Shown here: positions 1 through 7,828 of the stretch, one piece after another
Numbering within the stretch: position 1 is the first letter of the stretch
Layout of the letters: every line of letters begins with the position of its first letter
Origin: Eggerthellaceae bacterium
Lineage (GTDB): Bacteria; Actinomycetota; Coriobacteriia; Coriobacteriales; Eggerthellaceae
Direction: 5' to 3'
Length of the DNA stretch: 12,425 bases
Assembly: GCA_017533165.1 (NCBI GenBank)
Contig: JAFXIM010000268.1
Coordinates: forward strand, 1-12,425
The notes under the pieces: model-generated
What the model was told of the DNA's origin: nothing
Databases searched by the model: none
What the model saw: only the letters and a program-made list of their open reading frames with translations
Translations under genes and position numbers: made by a program

Positions 1-648
1 CTTTTCGTTCGCAAGGATCTCATCCTTCATGGCGGCAATACCCGAATTGATCTGGCGCGCGCCCAGACTGCCGCCAAACACGAGCAGCATGAACTCGTCT
101 TCGGCCAAACCGAGCATCTCACGCCCCTCCTCACGGTCCGCCTTGAGGACTGAGGAGCGCACGGGATTGCCCGTCACGCGCACTTTAGACGCGTCCTCCA
201 CGGCAGAAGCAGTGCACTCGTAAGTCAGGCACACGGTCTTTGCGCGCTTGGAAAGATACTTGTTCGCCATACCCATGACCGAGTTCTGCTCGTGCACCAC
301 AACGGGGATGCCCATGGAAAGCGCCGCGCGGGCAACGGGAATGGATACGTATCCGCCGAACCCCACGACCACGTCGGGCTTGATCTCGGCAAACCATGCC
401 TTGGCCGCCTTGGTGGATTTCATGATCTTGCTAATGCCCGAAACGATGGTGGCAGGCTTGCGACGGTTAAAGCCCGAAGCCTCGAAGGCCTTGAAGGGAA
501 CGCCTGCCTGGGGCACCAGACGCGCCTCGACGCCCTGCGGCGTGCCTGCGAAATCGACGATGCAGCCACGATCGGCCAGCACCTCGGCCAAAGCCAGCGC
601 GGGATTGATGTGACCTGCGGTTCCGCCACCAGAAACGACAACGCGCAT
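1..648 (-). CDS. murG: MurG, UDP-GlcNAc:lipid I N-acetylglucosaminyltransferase (N-terminal part, cut by window edge)
   Basis: MurG adds GlcNAc to lipid I on the inner face of the membrane, making lipid II. The frame is open from the ATG at 648 to the left edge (216 codons). Family members are about 360 residues, so the C-terminal half, including most of the UDP-GlcNAc site, lies outside the window. Visible motifs are the first glycine loop SGGGTAGHINPALALA (residues 6-21), the second GFGGYVSIPVARAA (96-109) followed by HEQNSVMGMANK (119-130), RVTGNPVR (157-164), and the start of the C-domain loop LLVFGGSLGARQIN (188-201). This set and order is diagnostic for MurG. A GGAGG site lies 7 nt before the ATG and runs into the ftsW stop codon, so translation is probably coupled to ftsW. 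It is the last gene of the visible operon. Confidence 0.96.
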   Translation of the reverse strand, partial: MRVVVSGGGTAGHINPALALAEVLADRGCIVDFAGTPQGVEARLVPQAGVPFKAFEASGFNRRKPATIVSGISKIMKSTKAAKAWFAEIKPDVVVGFGGYVSIPVARAALSMGIPVVVHEQNSVMGMANKYLSKRAKTVCLTYECTASAVEDASKVRVTGNPVRSSVLKADREEGREMLGLAEDEFMLLVFGGSLGARQINSGIAAMKDEILANEK

Positions 649-652
649 GTTC

Positions 653-660
653 CTACCTCC
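653..660 (-). promoter_or_regulatory. murG ribosome binding site fused to the ftsW stop codon
   Basis: On the minus strand GGAGGTAG (660-653) holds a strong Shine-Dalgarno core and the ftsW TAG stop in one 8-base string. The murG ATG follows after AAC or, counted from GGAGG, after 7 nt. Ribosomes ending ftsW would cover this site, which fits translational coupling of the two genes. The coupling is inference. Confidence 0.75.
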
Positions 661-1990
661 TGCTTGAACGTGTGGAATTGACATGGGAATCAAAAGATGC
701 AGAACGCGGCAGGCTGTCAAAGCTGCGCACGTTGCGCGAGCCCTGCCCAAAGTCCTGCCAGGCATCCGCATAAGCGGTATGCATGAAGGAGTCGTCCTCA
801 ACGGCCCTCACCACGCGCAGATCGTCGCGTCTGCGCTCGTACATGGCGACCTCCTCTTCGGCGGCCCGCGATACCGACAGGATAAGTCCGACGATGATCA
901 TGGAGGACATCATCGACGAGCCGCCATGGGACACGAAGGGCAAAGGCTTTCCCGTAGTGGGAAGCACGCCGATGACGCAGCCCATGTTAAGAAAAGCCTG
1001 GAAGACAAGCATGATGACCAAACCGCCGGCAATCATAACGCCAAGGTCATCGGGGGCGCTGCGCGCAATGCGCAGGCCAGCGTAAAGCACGGTTAAGAAC
1101 AGGCCGATGACCAGAAGACAGCCCGCCATGCCAAGCTCTTCGCCCAGAATGGCGAAGATGAAGTCGCTTTCGGAAGCGAAGAGGTACTGGTACTTCTCGT
1201 GGGAGTTACCCAGGCCCACGCCAAACAGCCCGCCCTCTGCGAGAGCATAGTAGGACCTGATGATGTTGTAACCCGTGCCGTAACCGCCCTGGCCGTCGTC
1301 CCAAGGATTGAGGTACACCATGCGATCGGAACGATAGCCCGTACCGAAAACGGCGTACAGGGCGAACAGGAAGCCCACGACAGCCAAAGCTATCATGGCC
1401 TTGCTCGGCACCTCGCCCAGCCACATGACCGCATAGACGCCGATGAGGATGATGAGGGTGGTGCCCAGGTCAGACTGCGTGAGGTAGAGCAGCATAACAG
1501 GAACGATGATCAGCACGATGGCCTGGGCGAGAGCAGCAGTCGAGGTGATAGTCTCGTTGCGGGCATCGTAGAGAATACGTGCGGCCATGAGCACGAAGGC
1601 GATCTTGACGAACTCGGAAGGCTGAATGGTAAACGAACCGACGCCCAACCAGCGCTTCGCGCCGTATTCCTCTATGCCGATGAGCGCCGTGAGGATGAGC
1701 AGGACCACCGCAACGCCCCACACGATCCAAACCCATTTTCCACCCCACCAACGGTAGGGAATGAATTTGTACAAAACGACCGCAAGACCTAAGCCGATGA
1801 GGGTAAAGGCCACCTGTCGCACGATGTAGTGCGTAGTGGACAGACCCTCTTCGATGGCGTTAACCGATGAGGTGGAGTACACCATCACCAAGCCGATGAG
1901 CACGAGCGCGAGCACCGCCAGCATGAGGATGATGCGCGGCCCGAGGATATCGGCGGGATCGCCTGTGTTCTTTCTGCTGCCTGCGGCCAT
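653..1990 (-). CDS. ftsW: FtsW, SEDS-family septal peptidoglycan glycosyltransferase
   Basis: FtsW is a polytopic membrane protein that polymerises lipid II into glycan strands at the septum, paired with a class B PBP. With the ATG at 1990 it is 445 aa, close to family size. SEDS marks in order: TM helices from about residue 18; IQPSEFVKIAFVLMAARIL (122-140); TQSDLGTTLIILIGVYA (171-187); the extracellular loop WDDGQGGYGTGYN (230-242), which holds the Asp region tied to catalysis; GGLFGVGLGNSHEK (253-266); SDFIFAILGEELG (275-287); and GKPLPFVSHGGSSM (347-360). A Ser/Arg-rich tail of about 70 residues follows the last helix. The usual GYQ is GYN here, and the usual YLPEA.TDFIF is YLFASESDFIF. 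The longer open frame to 2173 only overlaps murD. A TTG at 2002 is an alternative start, but AGGCGG touches it directly; AGGCGG is 12 nt from the ATG. The gap to murD is 16 nt. It is FtsW rather than RodA by location. Confidence 0.95.
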   Translation of the reverse strand: MAAGSRKNTGDPADILGPRIILMLAVLALVLIGLVMVYSTSSVNAIEEGLSTTHYIVRQVAFTLIGLGLAVVLYKFIPYRWWGGKWVWIVWGVAVVLLILTALIGIEEYGAKRWLGVGSFTIQPSEFVKIAFVLMAARILYDARNETITSTAALAQAIVLIIVPVMLLYLTQSDLGTTLIILIGVYAVMWLGEVPSKAMIALAVVGFLFALYAVFGTGYRSDRMVYLNPWDDGQGGYGTGYNIIRSYYALAEGGLFGVGLGNSHEKYQYLFASESDFIFAILGEELGMAGCLLVIGLFLTVLYAGLRIARSAPDDLGVMIAGGLVIMLVFQAFLNMGCVIGVLPTTGKPLPFVSHGGSSMMSSMIIVGLILSVSRAAEEEVAMYERRRDDLRVVRAVEDDSFMHTAYADAWQDFGQGSRNVRSFDSLPRSASFDSHVNSTRSSRR

Positions 1991-2006
1991 GGGGCGTATC
2001 AACCGC

Positions 2007-3515
2007 CTAGTTCTCTTCGCCAGAAGCAGCCGCCAAAGCGCGCTGCGCCACGAGACGCTTGAACACCTCGCCGCGCTCCTCATAGCAGCTGAACTCATCA
2101 AACGATGCGCATGCGGGCGAAAGCAAGACCACGTCACCCGCGCACGCCGCGGCAAGCGCGGCATCGAGCGCATCCTCCATGCGGTCTGCCAAGATAATGG
2201 GAACGCAGGCCTCCTTCATGCGCTCATTCGCCGCAAAGGAAGCATCGAAGCGATCTCGAGACTCACCGAAGAGCACCACGGCCTTCGCGGACTGGGCACA
2301 TGCTGCTATCAGGGGCTCAAGATCGGTGCCCTTGTCACGGCCACCGAGCAGGATGATGGGCTTCACGTCGCCAAAAGCAACGAGGGCTTTCAAGACGGCA
2401 TCCACATTGGTGGCCTTAGAGTCGTTGTAGCAAGAAACCCCCGCCACCTGCCCGCAGGGCTCGATGCGGTGCTCAAGGGGCGCGAAGCTTTCCAAGCCCT
2501 CCTTTACCAACTCAGGCGAAGCTCCAAGGGCAAGGGCGACAGAAGCCGCCGCAAGAGCATTGGCAGCATTATGGTCACCTGCAACCCGCAGGGCATCCGC
2601 ACGCGCAAGGTCGGCCTCCGCACAAGGAGCCGCCACGTGAAGGCAGCCGTTTTCAGCAATGAAGGCAGCAAAGTCGCTACCGCAGGCCTCGCGCATATCG
2701 AAGCGAAGACCGAGCTTCGTGCCAACGGGAATGTAATCGTATCCTCGCTCCTCGACCTCCTGCGCGCGAAGCTCGCGTACCTTCGCACGCACCTCGTCGT
2801 CGGTGGCGTCGAGTACGGCCACGGCACCGTCCACCTTCGCCAAATTGGAGAGAACCTTCCACTTGGCGGCCGCATAGGCCTCATGGCTCCTATGCCAGCT
2901 CAGGTGATCGGGCGTGATATTGAGCACGACAGAAACCTGGGGTGCAAAGTTTATGGTTGACGCAAGCTGGTAAGAGGACACTTCCGCCACGTACAGCTCG
3001 GTCTGACCGGCAGCCACCGCCTCAATGCAGGTGTCGCCGATGTTTCCCACGGCACTGGCCTTCATGCCCGCGACCTTGAGAAGATGCTCGGTCATAGCGG
3101 TGGTGGTGGTTTTGCCGTTGGTGCCCGTGATGGCAACCCATCGGGAGTCCGTCGCGCTTTCGCGCCAGGCAAACTCCACCTCGCTCATGATTTCACCGCT
3201 TACCGCAGCGGCGTTGAGATAGAAATCCGAGAACTCGGAGATGCCGGGGCTTGCGATGCAGAGATCGAAGCTGCGATCAAAGCTCTCGAGGTCAAATTCC
3301 ACGCAGGCGCCAGCCTCGCGAGCGCGAGCCGCCCAAGCTTCGGCTTTTTCGTTGGATTTGCCAGCTGCAACAGTCAAGCTTGCAACGCGCGTACCCAAAA
3401 GGGCAATCAGATAATCTGCACAGGCAAGGCCGCTCTTTCCCAAACCAAGGACCAAAACGTCACCTAGCTGCACGGGGGCGCACTTACGCCCTTCGAGAAG
3501 CTCAATGTGAGTCAT
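2007..3515 (-). CDS. murD: MurD, UDP-N-acetylmuramoyl-L-alanine--D-glutamate ligase
   Basis: MurD is the cytoplasmic ATP-dependent ligase that adds D-Glu to UDP-MurNAc-L-Ala. The protein is 502 aa from the ATG at 3515, longer than the roughly 440-450 aa of many bacteria; the extra length is mainly around residues 240-305. Domains: N-terminal Rossmann LVLGLGKSG (21-29); central ATPase with P-loop TGTNGKTTTT (130-139), NITPDHLSWH (199-208), and the Lys in YAAAKWK (K218) at the place of the carbamylated lysine; GDHNAANALAAA (313-324); and C-terminal NDSKATNVDAV (364-374), LLGGRDKG (389-396) and LLSPACASFDEF (464-475). NDSKATN and SPACASFD separate MurD from its paralogues here. An in-frame GTG at 3527 is an alternative start (506 aa), but GAGGAA touches it almost directly, whereas the ATG is 12 nt away; neither spacing is ideal. 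It is the first gene after the terminator behind mraY, so it probably heads its own transcript. Confidence 0.96.
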   Translation of the reverse strand: MTHIELLEGRKCAPVQLGDVLVLGLGKSGLACADYLIALLGTRVASLTVAAGKSNEKAEAWAARAREAGACVEFDLESFDRSFDLCIASPGISEFSDFYLNAAAVSGEIMSEVEFAWRESATDSRWVAITGTNGKTTTTAMTEHLLKVAGMKASAVGNIGDTCIEAVAAGQTELYVAEVSSYQLASTINFAPQVSVVLNITPDHLSWHRSHEAYAAAKWKVLSNLAKVDGAVAVLDATDDEVRAKVRELRAQEVEERGYDYIPVGTKLGLRFDMREACGSDFAAFIAENGCLHVAAPCAEADLARADALRVAGDHNAANALAAASVALALGASPELVKEGLESFAPLEHRIEPCGQVAGVSCYNDSKATNVDAVLKALVAFGDVKPIILLGGRDKGTDLEPLIAACAQSAKAVVLFGESRDRFDASFAANERMKEACVPIILADRMEDALDAALAAACAGDVVLLSPACASFDEFSCYEERGEVFKRLVAQRALAAASGEEN

Positions 3516-3604
3516 AACTGCTCGCACTTCCTCTTGTTCTGCGTTTAGATGCGAGCGTTTAGCATGCCTTTCGAAGCGTCCAAACCCCGCATGTCGTACG
3601 TTTA

Positions 3605-3632
3605 AGGTTAACTAAGCTAGCTTAGCAGCCAA
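3605..3632 (-). promoter_or_regulatory. Candidate promoter for murD-ftsW-murG with a palindrome in its spacer
   Basis: On the minus strand TTGGCT (3632-3627, 4 of 6 to TTGACA) and TAACCT (3610-3605, 3 of 6 to TATAAT) are 16 bp apart. The spacer holds the perfect 14-bp palindrome CTAAGCTAGCTTAG (3612-3625), centred in it. The site lies after the mraY terminator and about 90 nt before the murD start, where a new promoter is needed. The -10 match is weak, so this is a proposal. Confidence 0.35.
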
Positions 3633-3659
3633 TGACGAAACGAGAAAGATCGAACGCAT

Positions 3660-3689
3660 AAAAAACAAGCGCCCCGTAACGGAGCGCTT
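3660..3689 (-). terminator. Rho-independent terminator after mraY
   Basis: On the minus strand a 10-bp stem (3689-3680 with 3676-3667, AAGCGCTCCG against CGGGGCGCTT, one U-G wobble) closes a UUA loop. It is followed by G and six T (3665-3660). It starts 24 nt after the mraY TAA. Read on the plus strand the wobble becomes a C/A mismatch and no T-run follows, so the minus strand is the working direction. It should stop or reduce read-through from the upstream half of the cluster into murD. Confidence 0.85.
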
Positions 3690-3712
3690 ACCTTCCCTAT
3701 TCAATTAGAGCC

Positions 3713-4756
3713 TTAGGCGAACATGAACTCCGAGAAGTAGAGGACGAAGCCGCAGGCGGCCAAAACACCAGAGACGATCCAGAAGCGAATGACCACCTTG
3801 GTTTCGCTCCAACCCTTTTTCTCGTAGTGATGATGCAGCGGCGCCATGAGGAAGATGCGCTTCCTGGTCTTTTTGAAGTATGCGACCTGAATCATGACGG
3901 AAAGAGCCTCGGCAACGAACAGACCGCCGATGATGATTACGATGAACTCGGTCTTGGTGACCACGGCAAGGCAGCCAAGTGCCATACCGAGGGCAAGAGA
4001 GCCGGTGTCTCCCATGAAGATATCGGCCGGATAGGAGTTGTACCACAGAAAGCCGATGCAAGCGCCCGCAAGACCTGCGGAGAAGATAGCAGCCGAAAGC
4101 ACATTTGCGTGATAGGCTATAGCCGCCATGACGATCATGACGATCATGACCGTGCCGGAAGCTAAGCCATCAAGGCCATCGGTGAGGTTGACGGCGTTGC
4201 ACATGCCCACCATGAGAATGTCGACGAAGATGAGGTAGAGCCAGGGAATGACCAGGCCCTCTTCACCGATGGGCAGGGTGGTTTGCAAAACACCCAGATC
4301 AAAGGTGTAGACGAAGGGGATCTCAACCGTCGGGGCGATGTGAAGGACGTTGACAGCAGCCAGCGCGAACACGGTTGCGATGGCAAACTGACCGACAAGC
4401 TTTGCCTTGGGGGTCAAGCCGAGGGACCGCTCGTGAGCAACCTTGGAGGCGTCATCGATAAAGCCCAGAACGCCGGTGAGAACCGTGGCGCCCAAAAGCA
4501 GGTAGGTATCGGGCGTCGGCGCGCATACGAGCAGCGTACACAGGATAACTGCGATCAGCATGATCACACCGCCCATGGTGGGCGTTCCCTGCTTTACCAA
4601 ATGGCTTTCAGGGCCGTCGGCGCGCACCTGCTGCCCGATCTGGCTCGACTTCAGAAAGCGAATCCACACGGGCATGAGGACGATGGTGATGACGATGCCG
4701 AGAACCACCGCTAAAAACACGAGGAATGTCGGATACTGCGCAAAGACTGAGAACAT
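3713..4756 (-). CDS. mraY: MraY, phospho-N-acetylmuramoyl-pentapeptide transferase
   Basis: MraY transfers phospho-MurNAc-pentapeptide from UDP to undecaprenyl phosphate in the cytoplasmic membrane, giving lipid I. The 347-aa length is normal. It has about ten hydrophobic segments. Family motifs: KQGTPTMGG (55-63); GFIDDASKV (98-106) with the paired Asp D101/D102; NAVNLTDGLDGLASG (187-201); FMGDTGSLALG (247-257) with D250; and APLHHHYEKKGWSE (305-318) with H308-H310. These cover the Mg-binding and uridine-site residues known for the family. The ATG is 2 nt after the murF TAG; no strong Shine-Dalgarno is near (AAGGA lies more than 10 nt away), so reinitiation after murF is likely. A strong terminator follows, making mraY the probable last gene of the mraZ-side transcript. 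Confidence 0.97.
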   Translation of the reverse strand: MFSVFAQYPTFLVFLAVVLGIVITIVLMPVWIRFLKSSQIGQQVRADGPESHLVKQGTPTMGGVIMLIAVILCTLLVCAPTPDTYLLLGATVLTGVLGFIDDASKVAHERSLGLTPKAKLVGQFAIATVFALAAVNVLHIAPTVEIPFVYTFDLGVLQTTLPIGEEGLVIPWLYLIFVDILMVGMCNAVNLTDGLDGLASGTVMIVMIVMAAIAYHANVLSAAIFSAGLAGACIGFLWYNSYPADIFMGDTGSLALGMALGCLAVVTKTEFIVIIIGGLFVAEALSVMIQVAYFKKTRKRIFLMAPLHHHYEKKGWSETKVVIRFWIVSGVLAACGFVLYFSEFMFA

Positions 4757-4758
4757 AA

Positions 4759-6270
4759 CTAGTTAACCAATCCTTCGACGATTCGCGTAAGCTCCATAAA
4801 ATGCGAAGCCTTGACGAGCACGGCGTCGCCCGGTTCGAGCAACACGTCCAATTCTCGCAGAACATCGGGGACGGCGGGCACATGACAAACCTTGTCCGCG
4901 CTCATTCCCGCCGCAAGCGCACCTTCGGCAATGTGCGCCGAAAGCTCGCCAACGCAAATCAGGAGATCGATGTCCTTGCCTGCCGCATATTCGCCCACGC
5001 CGCGATGGCAAGCCGGCGCAAAATCGCCCAGCTCACCCATGTCGCCAAGGACAGCGTAGCGCTTGCCCTTTACCGCCAGCGAGCTGAAGGTCGCAAGGGA
5101 TGCGCGCATGGAGTCAGGATTTGCGTTGTAGGCGTCGTTAATGATGGTAAAACCGCCGCGAGCCTCTACCACTTCCTGGCGGCCGCTCTCGGGAACCGAT
5201 GCCGCGAGCGCAGAAGCAATGGTTTCAAGAGAAAGGTGCAGCGCAAGGCCAACGGCCGCAGCCTGGCAGGCGTTGGATACGTTGTGCATGCCGCGCAGAC
5301 CGAGCTGCACTTCCTGACGGAAGGTGCGGGAGTCTTCTGCGTCGGACGGCCACCCTTCGGCAAAGCCGCGACAGCACAGGGTGAAGTGCGGGCGGCCCTG
5401 GTCATCGAGGCTGATGTCCTCGGCCCACACGGCCGGGCGCGCACGCCAGGATGCCGCCTCTTCGGCGCTAGCGTTCAGCGCGCGGTAGTTGCCCGATCCG
5501 TCGCAGCACACCGTGGTGCAATGGCGCTCGGAAAGACGCGCATGCTCCACCATGAAATCCGCCATGTCGTCCATGCCGTTGACGAAGGCCATGCCGAGAG
5601 TCGCGGGCAGGGCCTCGAAAAGCTCAGCCTTGGCCCGCGCGATGTTTTCGCGACTGCCCAAGAGCTCGATGTGGCACTCTCCCGCATTGGTGACGATGCC
5701 CCAATGGGGCTTTACGATCTCGCACAGCTCCTCGATCTGACCCAAGCCGCGCATGCCCATCTCAACCACGATGACCTCGGTTTCGGGATTGGCATTGAGC
5801 AGGGTCTTGGGAACGCCGAGCTCGTTGTTCTGATTGGCCAGGGTAGCAACCACCGACTTACCCGCGGCAACCACGTCGCGCACGAGATTCTTGGTGGTGG
5901 TTTTGCCGGTAGAGCCCGTCAGGCCCACGATGGTGGCCTTGAGGTGGCCTCTCCATTCGCGCGCTAGATCGGTGATGGCGCTTTCCGTATTGGCGACCTC
6001 GATGATGGCGGCGCCCATCTCTCGCGCGAGAATCATGGCAGGCTCATCGGGCGCGCGCATGACCAAAGCGCCAGCTGCGCCGGCCTTGAGGGCAGCACCC
6101 ACAAAATCATGGCCGTCAACGCGCTCGCCCACGAGCGCAACGTAGAGCCAACCGGGCTGAATATCACGGGAGTCCCAGCTGATGCCATTCATGAGCGCGG
6201 AGGCGTCGATGGGTTGCACGAGGAACTCTCCGCCCGTGTAGGCGGCGATTTGCTTTGAGTTTAGACGCAT
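4759..6270 (-). CDS. murF: MurF, UDP-N-acetylmuramoyl-tripeptide--D-alanyl-D-alanine ligase
   Basis: MurF adds D-Ala-D-Ala to the UDP-MurNAc-tripeptide in the cytoplasm, the last soluble step before MraY. It is 503 aa, slightly above the usual 450-ish. N-terminal substrate domain (1-105) with SWDSRDIQPGWLYVAL (31-46); ATPase domain with P-loop TGSTGKTTTKN (118-128), NQNNELGVPKTLL (146-158), VVEMGMRGLGQIEEL (168-182) and TNAGECHIELLGSRENIARAK (194-214); C-terminal domain with NDAYNANPDSM (378-388) and VLGDMGELG (407-415). NELGVPKT and NDAYNANP mark MurF rather than MurE or MurC. Near the C-terminus the frequent VKGSR is VKASH (486-490). The ATG at 6270 has AAGGA 5 nt upstream. The gap to murE is 34 nt and to mraY 2 nt. 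Confidence 0.97.
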   Translation of the reverse strand: MRLNSKQIAAYTGGEFLVQPIDASALMNGISWDSRDIQPGWLYVALVGERVDGHDFVGAALKAGAAGALVMRAPDEPAMILAREMGAAIIEVANTESAITDLAREWRGHLKATIVGLTGSTGKTTTKNLVRDVVAAGKSVVATLANQNNELGVPKTLLNANPETEVIVVEMGMRGLGQIEELCEIVKPHWGIVTNAGECHIELLGSRENIARAKAELFEALPATLGMAFVNGMDDMADFMVEHARLSERHCTTVCCDGSGNYRALNASAEEAASWRARPAVWAEDISLDDQGRPHFTLCCRGFAEGWPSDAEDSRTFRQEVQLGLRGMHNVSNACQAAAVGLALHLSLETIASALAASVPESGRQEVVEARGGFTIINDAYNANPDSMRASLATFSSLAVKGKRYAVLGDMGELGDFAPACHRGVGEYAAGKDIDLLICVGELSAHIAEGALAAGMSADKVCHVPAVPDVLRELDVLLEPGDAVLVKASHFMELTRIVEGLVN

Positions 6271-6304
6271 GGTTGTCCTTGGCTTTCTTGTCCGACGATC
6301 GGGT

Positions 6305-7792
6305 TTACCTGGAGGAGCTCAGAAGGCGCTCGAGCTCTTCCGCTGCAACGAGGCGATCATCAAAGGGAAGAACCTGATCGCCGATAATCTGATAATCCTC
6401 ATGGCCCTTGCCCGCAACCAGAACAGCGTCACCAGGCTTGGCAAGCCCAATGGCGAAAGCGATGGCCTCGCGGCGATCGGGCACGACCTCGAAGCGATCG
6501 GCGCCATCGGCCATACCGGCAAGGATGTCCTTGATGATGGCATCCGGGTTTTCGCTACGGGGGTTATCGCTGGTCACAACCGCAAAATCTGCCTCAAGGG
6601 AAGCGCGCCCCATGATGGAGCGCTTCGAGGCATCGCGGTCGCCGCCGCAGCCGAAAACCACGATCGTGCGACCGTTGGAAAGGGCCTTGATGGAGGCGAT
6701 GGCCTTTGTCAGGGCATCGGGCGTGTGCGCGTAGTCAACGTACACGGCGACTTCCGCAGCCGCCGGGGCCTTCACGCGCTCGAGGCGACCGGGAACCTGC
6801 GGAACGGAGGACAGGGCACGGGCGATGTCCTCAGCGGCCACGCCAAGCTGAAGGCCCACGCCAAAGGCGGTCATGATGTTCTCGACGTTGAACTTGCCCA
6901 CCAGAGGATAGGTGAAGGCAAGGCGCTTGCCGCGCACGTCGAGCACGATGGAGGTTTCAGCCAAGCCGTAGTTCACCTCGACAGGGTGAATCTGGGCAGA
7001 GGAGTCGAAGCCGGTAGTGATAACGTTGTCGCCCGCATCGGAGCAACGGCGGAACAGCTCTCGACCCCACTTGTCACCGATGCTGATGACGCGACGGGCC
7101 GGATAGGCCTTCGAGAACAGCAGCGCCTTCGCCTCGAAATAGGCGTCGAAGGTGTGGTGGTAGTCAAGGTGGTCCTGCGTGAGATTGGTGAAAGCGGTCA
7201 CCGCAAACGTGGTGCCCCAGGTTCGCACGAGGTCGAGCGCATGGGAGCTTACCTCCATGGCAACCACGTCGCAGCGCGCATCGCGCATACGAGCGAACAG
7301 ATGCTGCAAGTCGGGAGATTCGGGCGTAGTGCGTGCCGACTTCTCCGAGACATCGCCCAAGCGATTGCCAACCGTGCCGATGACGCCGGTACGCTTGCCA
7401 GCGGCGCGGGCGATCTGCTCGACCAGGTAAGTGGGGGTGGTTTTGCCATTGGTGCCGGTAACGCCGACGAGGGCAAGGTCGGCAGAAGGATTGTCGTAGA
7501 AGGCGGCGGCAACCAAAGCCATGGCCTTGCGGCTGTCGGCAACGACAACCTCGGTCACGTCAGTGGCGTCAGCCAGGTACACCTTGCGCTCGACAACGAG
7601 CACCTTCGCACCACGATCGATGGCGTCCTGAGCGTAGGAGTGGCCATCGGCGGTGAGGCCGACGATGCAGAAGAACATGTCACCAGGCTGTACGCAGTCG
7701 CTTCGGTACGCAAGTCCCTCCACTACTTCGTTGGGATTACCCAAAACGGTGCATTCCATGCCAGCAAATAGCTCTGCGCAGGTCTTGCTCAT
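6305..7792 (-). CDS. murE: MurE, UDP-N-acetylmuramoyl-L-alanyl-D-glutamate--2,6-diaminopimelate ligase
   Basis: MurE adds the third stem-peptide residue. It is 495 aa, the family's usual length. N-terminal domain with LAYRSDCVQPGDMFFCIVG (27-45); P-loop GTNGKTT (113-119) followed by Pro120 where Thr is usual; TTPESPDL (155-162); MEVSSHALDL (179-188); NLTQDHLDYH (203-212); EAKALLF (220-226) with K222 at the carbamylated-lysine place; VDYAHTPDAL (352-361); FGCGGDRDASKR (380-391); SDNPRSENPDAI (408-419); and AGKGHEDYQ (460-468). The DNPR motif (409-412) is the known mark of meso-diaminopimelate-adding MurE, as opposed to lysine adders with other residues there. The ATG at 7792 has AGGGG about 10 nt upstream. 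The gap to ftsI is 36 nt. Confidence 0.97.
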   Translation of the reverse strand: MSKTCAELFAGMECTVLGNPNEVVEGLAYRSDCVQPGDMFFCIVGLTADGHSYAQDAIDRGAKVLVVERKVYLADATDVTEVVVADSRKAMALVAAAFYDNPSADLALVGVTGTNGKTTPTYLVEQIARAAGKRTGVIGTVGNRLGDVSEKSARTTPESPDLQHLFARMRDARCDVVAMEVSSHALDLVRTWGTTFAVTAFTNLTQDHLDYHHTFDAYFEAKALLFSKAYPARRVISIGDKWGRELFRRCSDAGDNVITTGFDSSAQIHPVEVNYGLAETSIVLDVRGKRLAFTYPLVGKFNVENIMTAFGVGLQLGVAAEDIARALSSVPQVPGRLERVKAPAAAEVAVYVDYAHTPDALTKAIASIKALSNGRTIVVFGCGGDRDASKRSIMGRASLEADFAVVTSDNPRSENPDAIIKDILAGMADGADRFEVVPDRREAIAFAIGLAKPGDAVLVAGKGHEDYQIIGDQVLPFDDRLVAAEELERLLSSSR

Positions 7793-7828
7793 ATACGTAT
7801 CGCCCCTTTGGTTTCGGTAAGCTTGCTG

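Noticed and set aside
1991..2173. N-terminal extension of ftsW by 61 residues
   Set aside because: It lies inside the murD coding end, is Arg/Ser-rich without membrane character, and the ATG at 1990 gives normal family length.
1836..2960. Plus-strand 374-codon frame opposite murD and ftsW
   Set aside because: It is antisense to two genes with full sets of family motifs; long opposite frames are common in GC-rich coding DNA. Similar plus-strand frames opposite murF, murE, ftsI and rsmH were rejected for the same reason.
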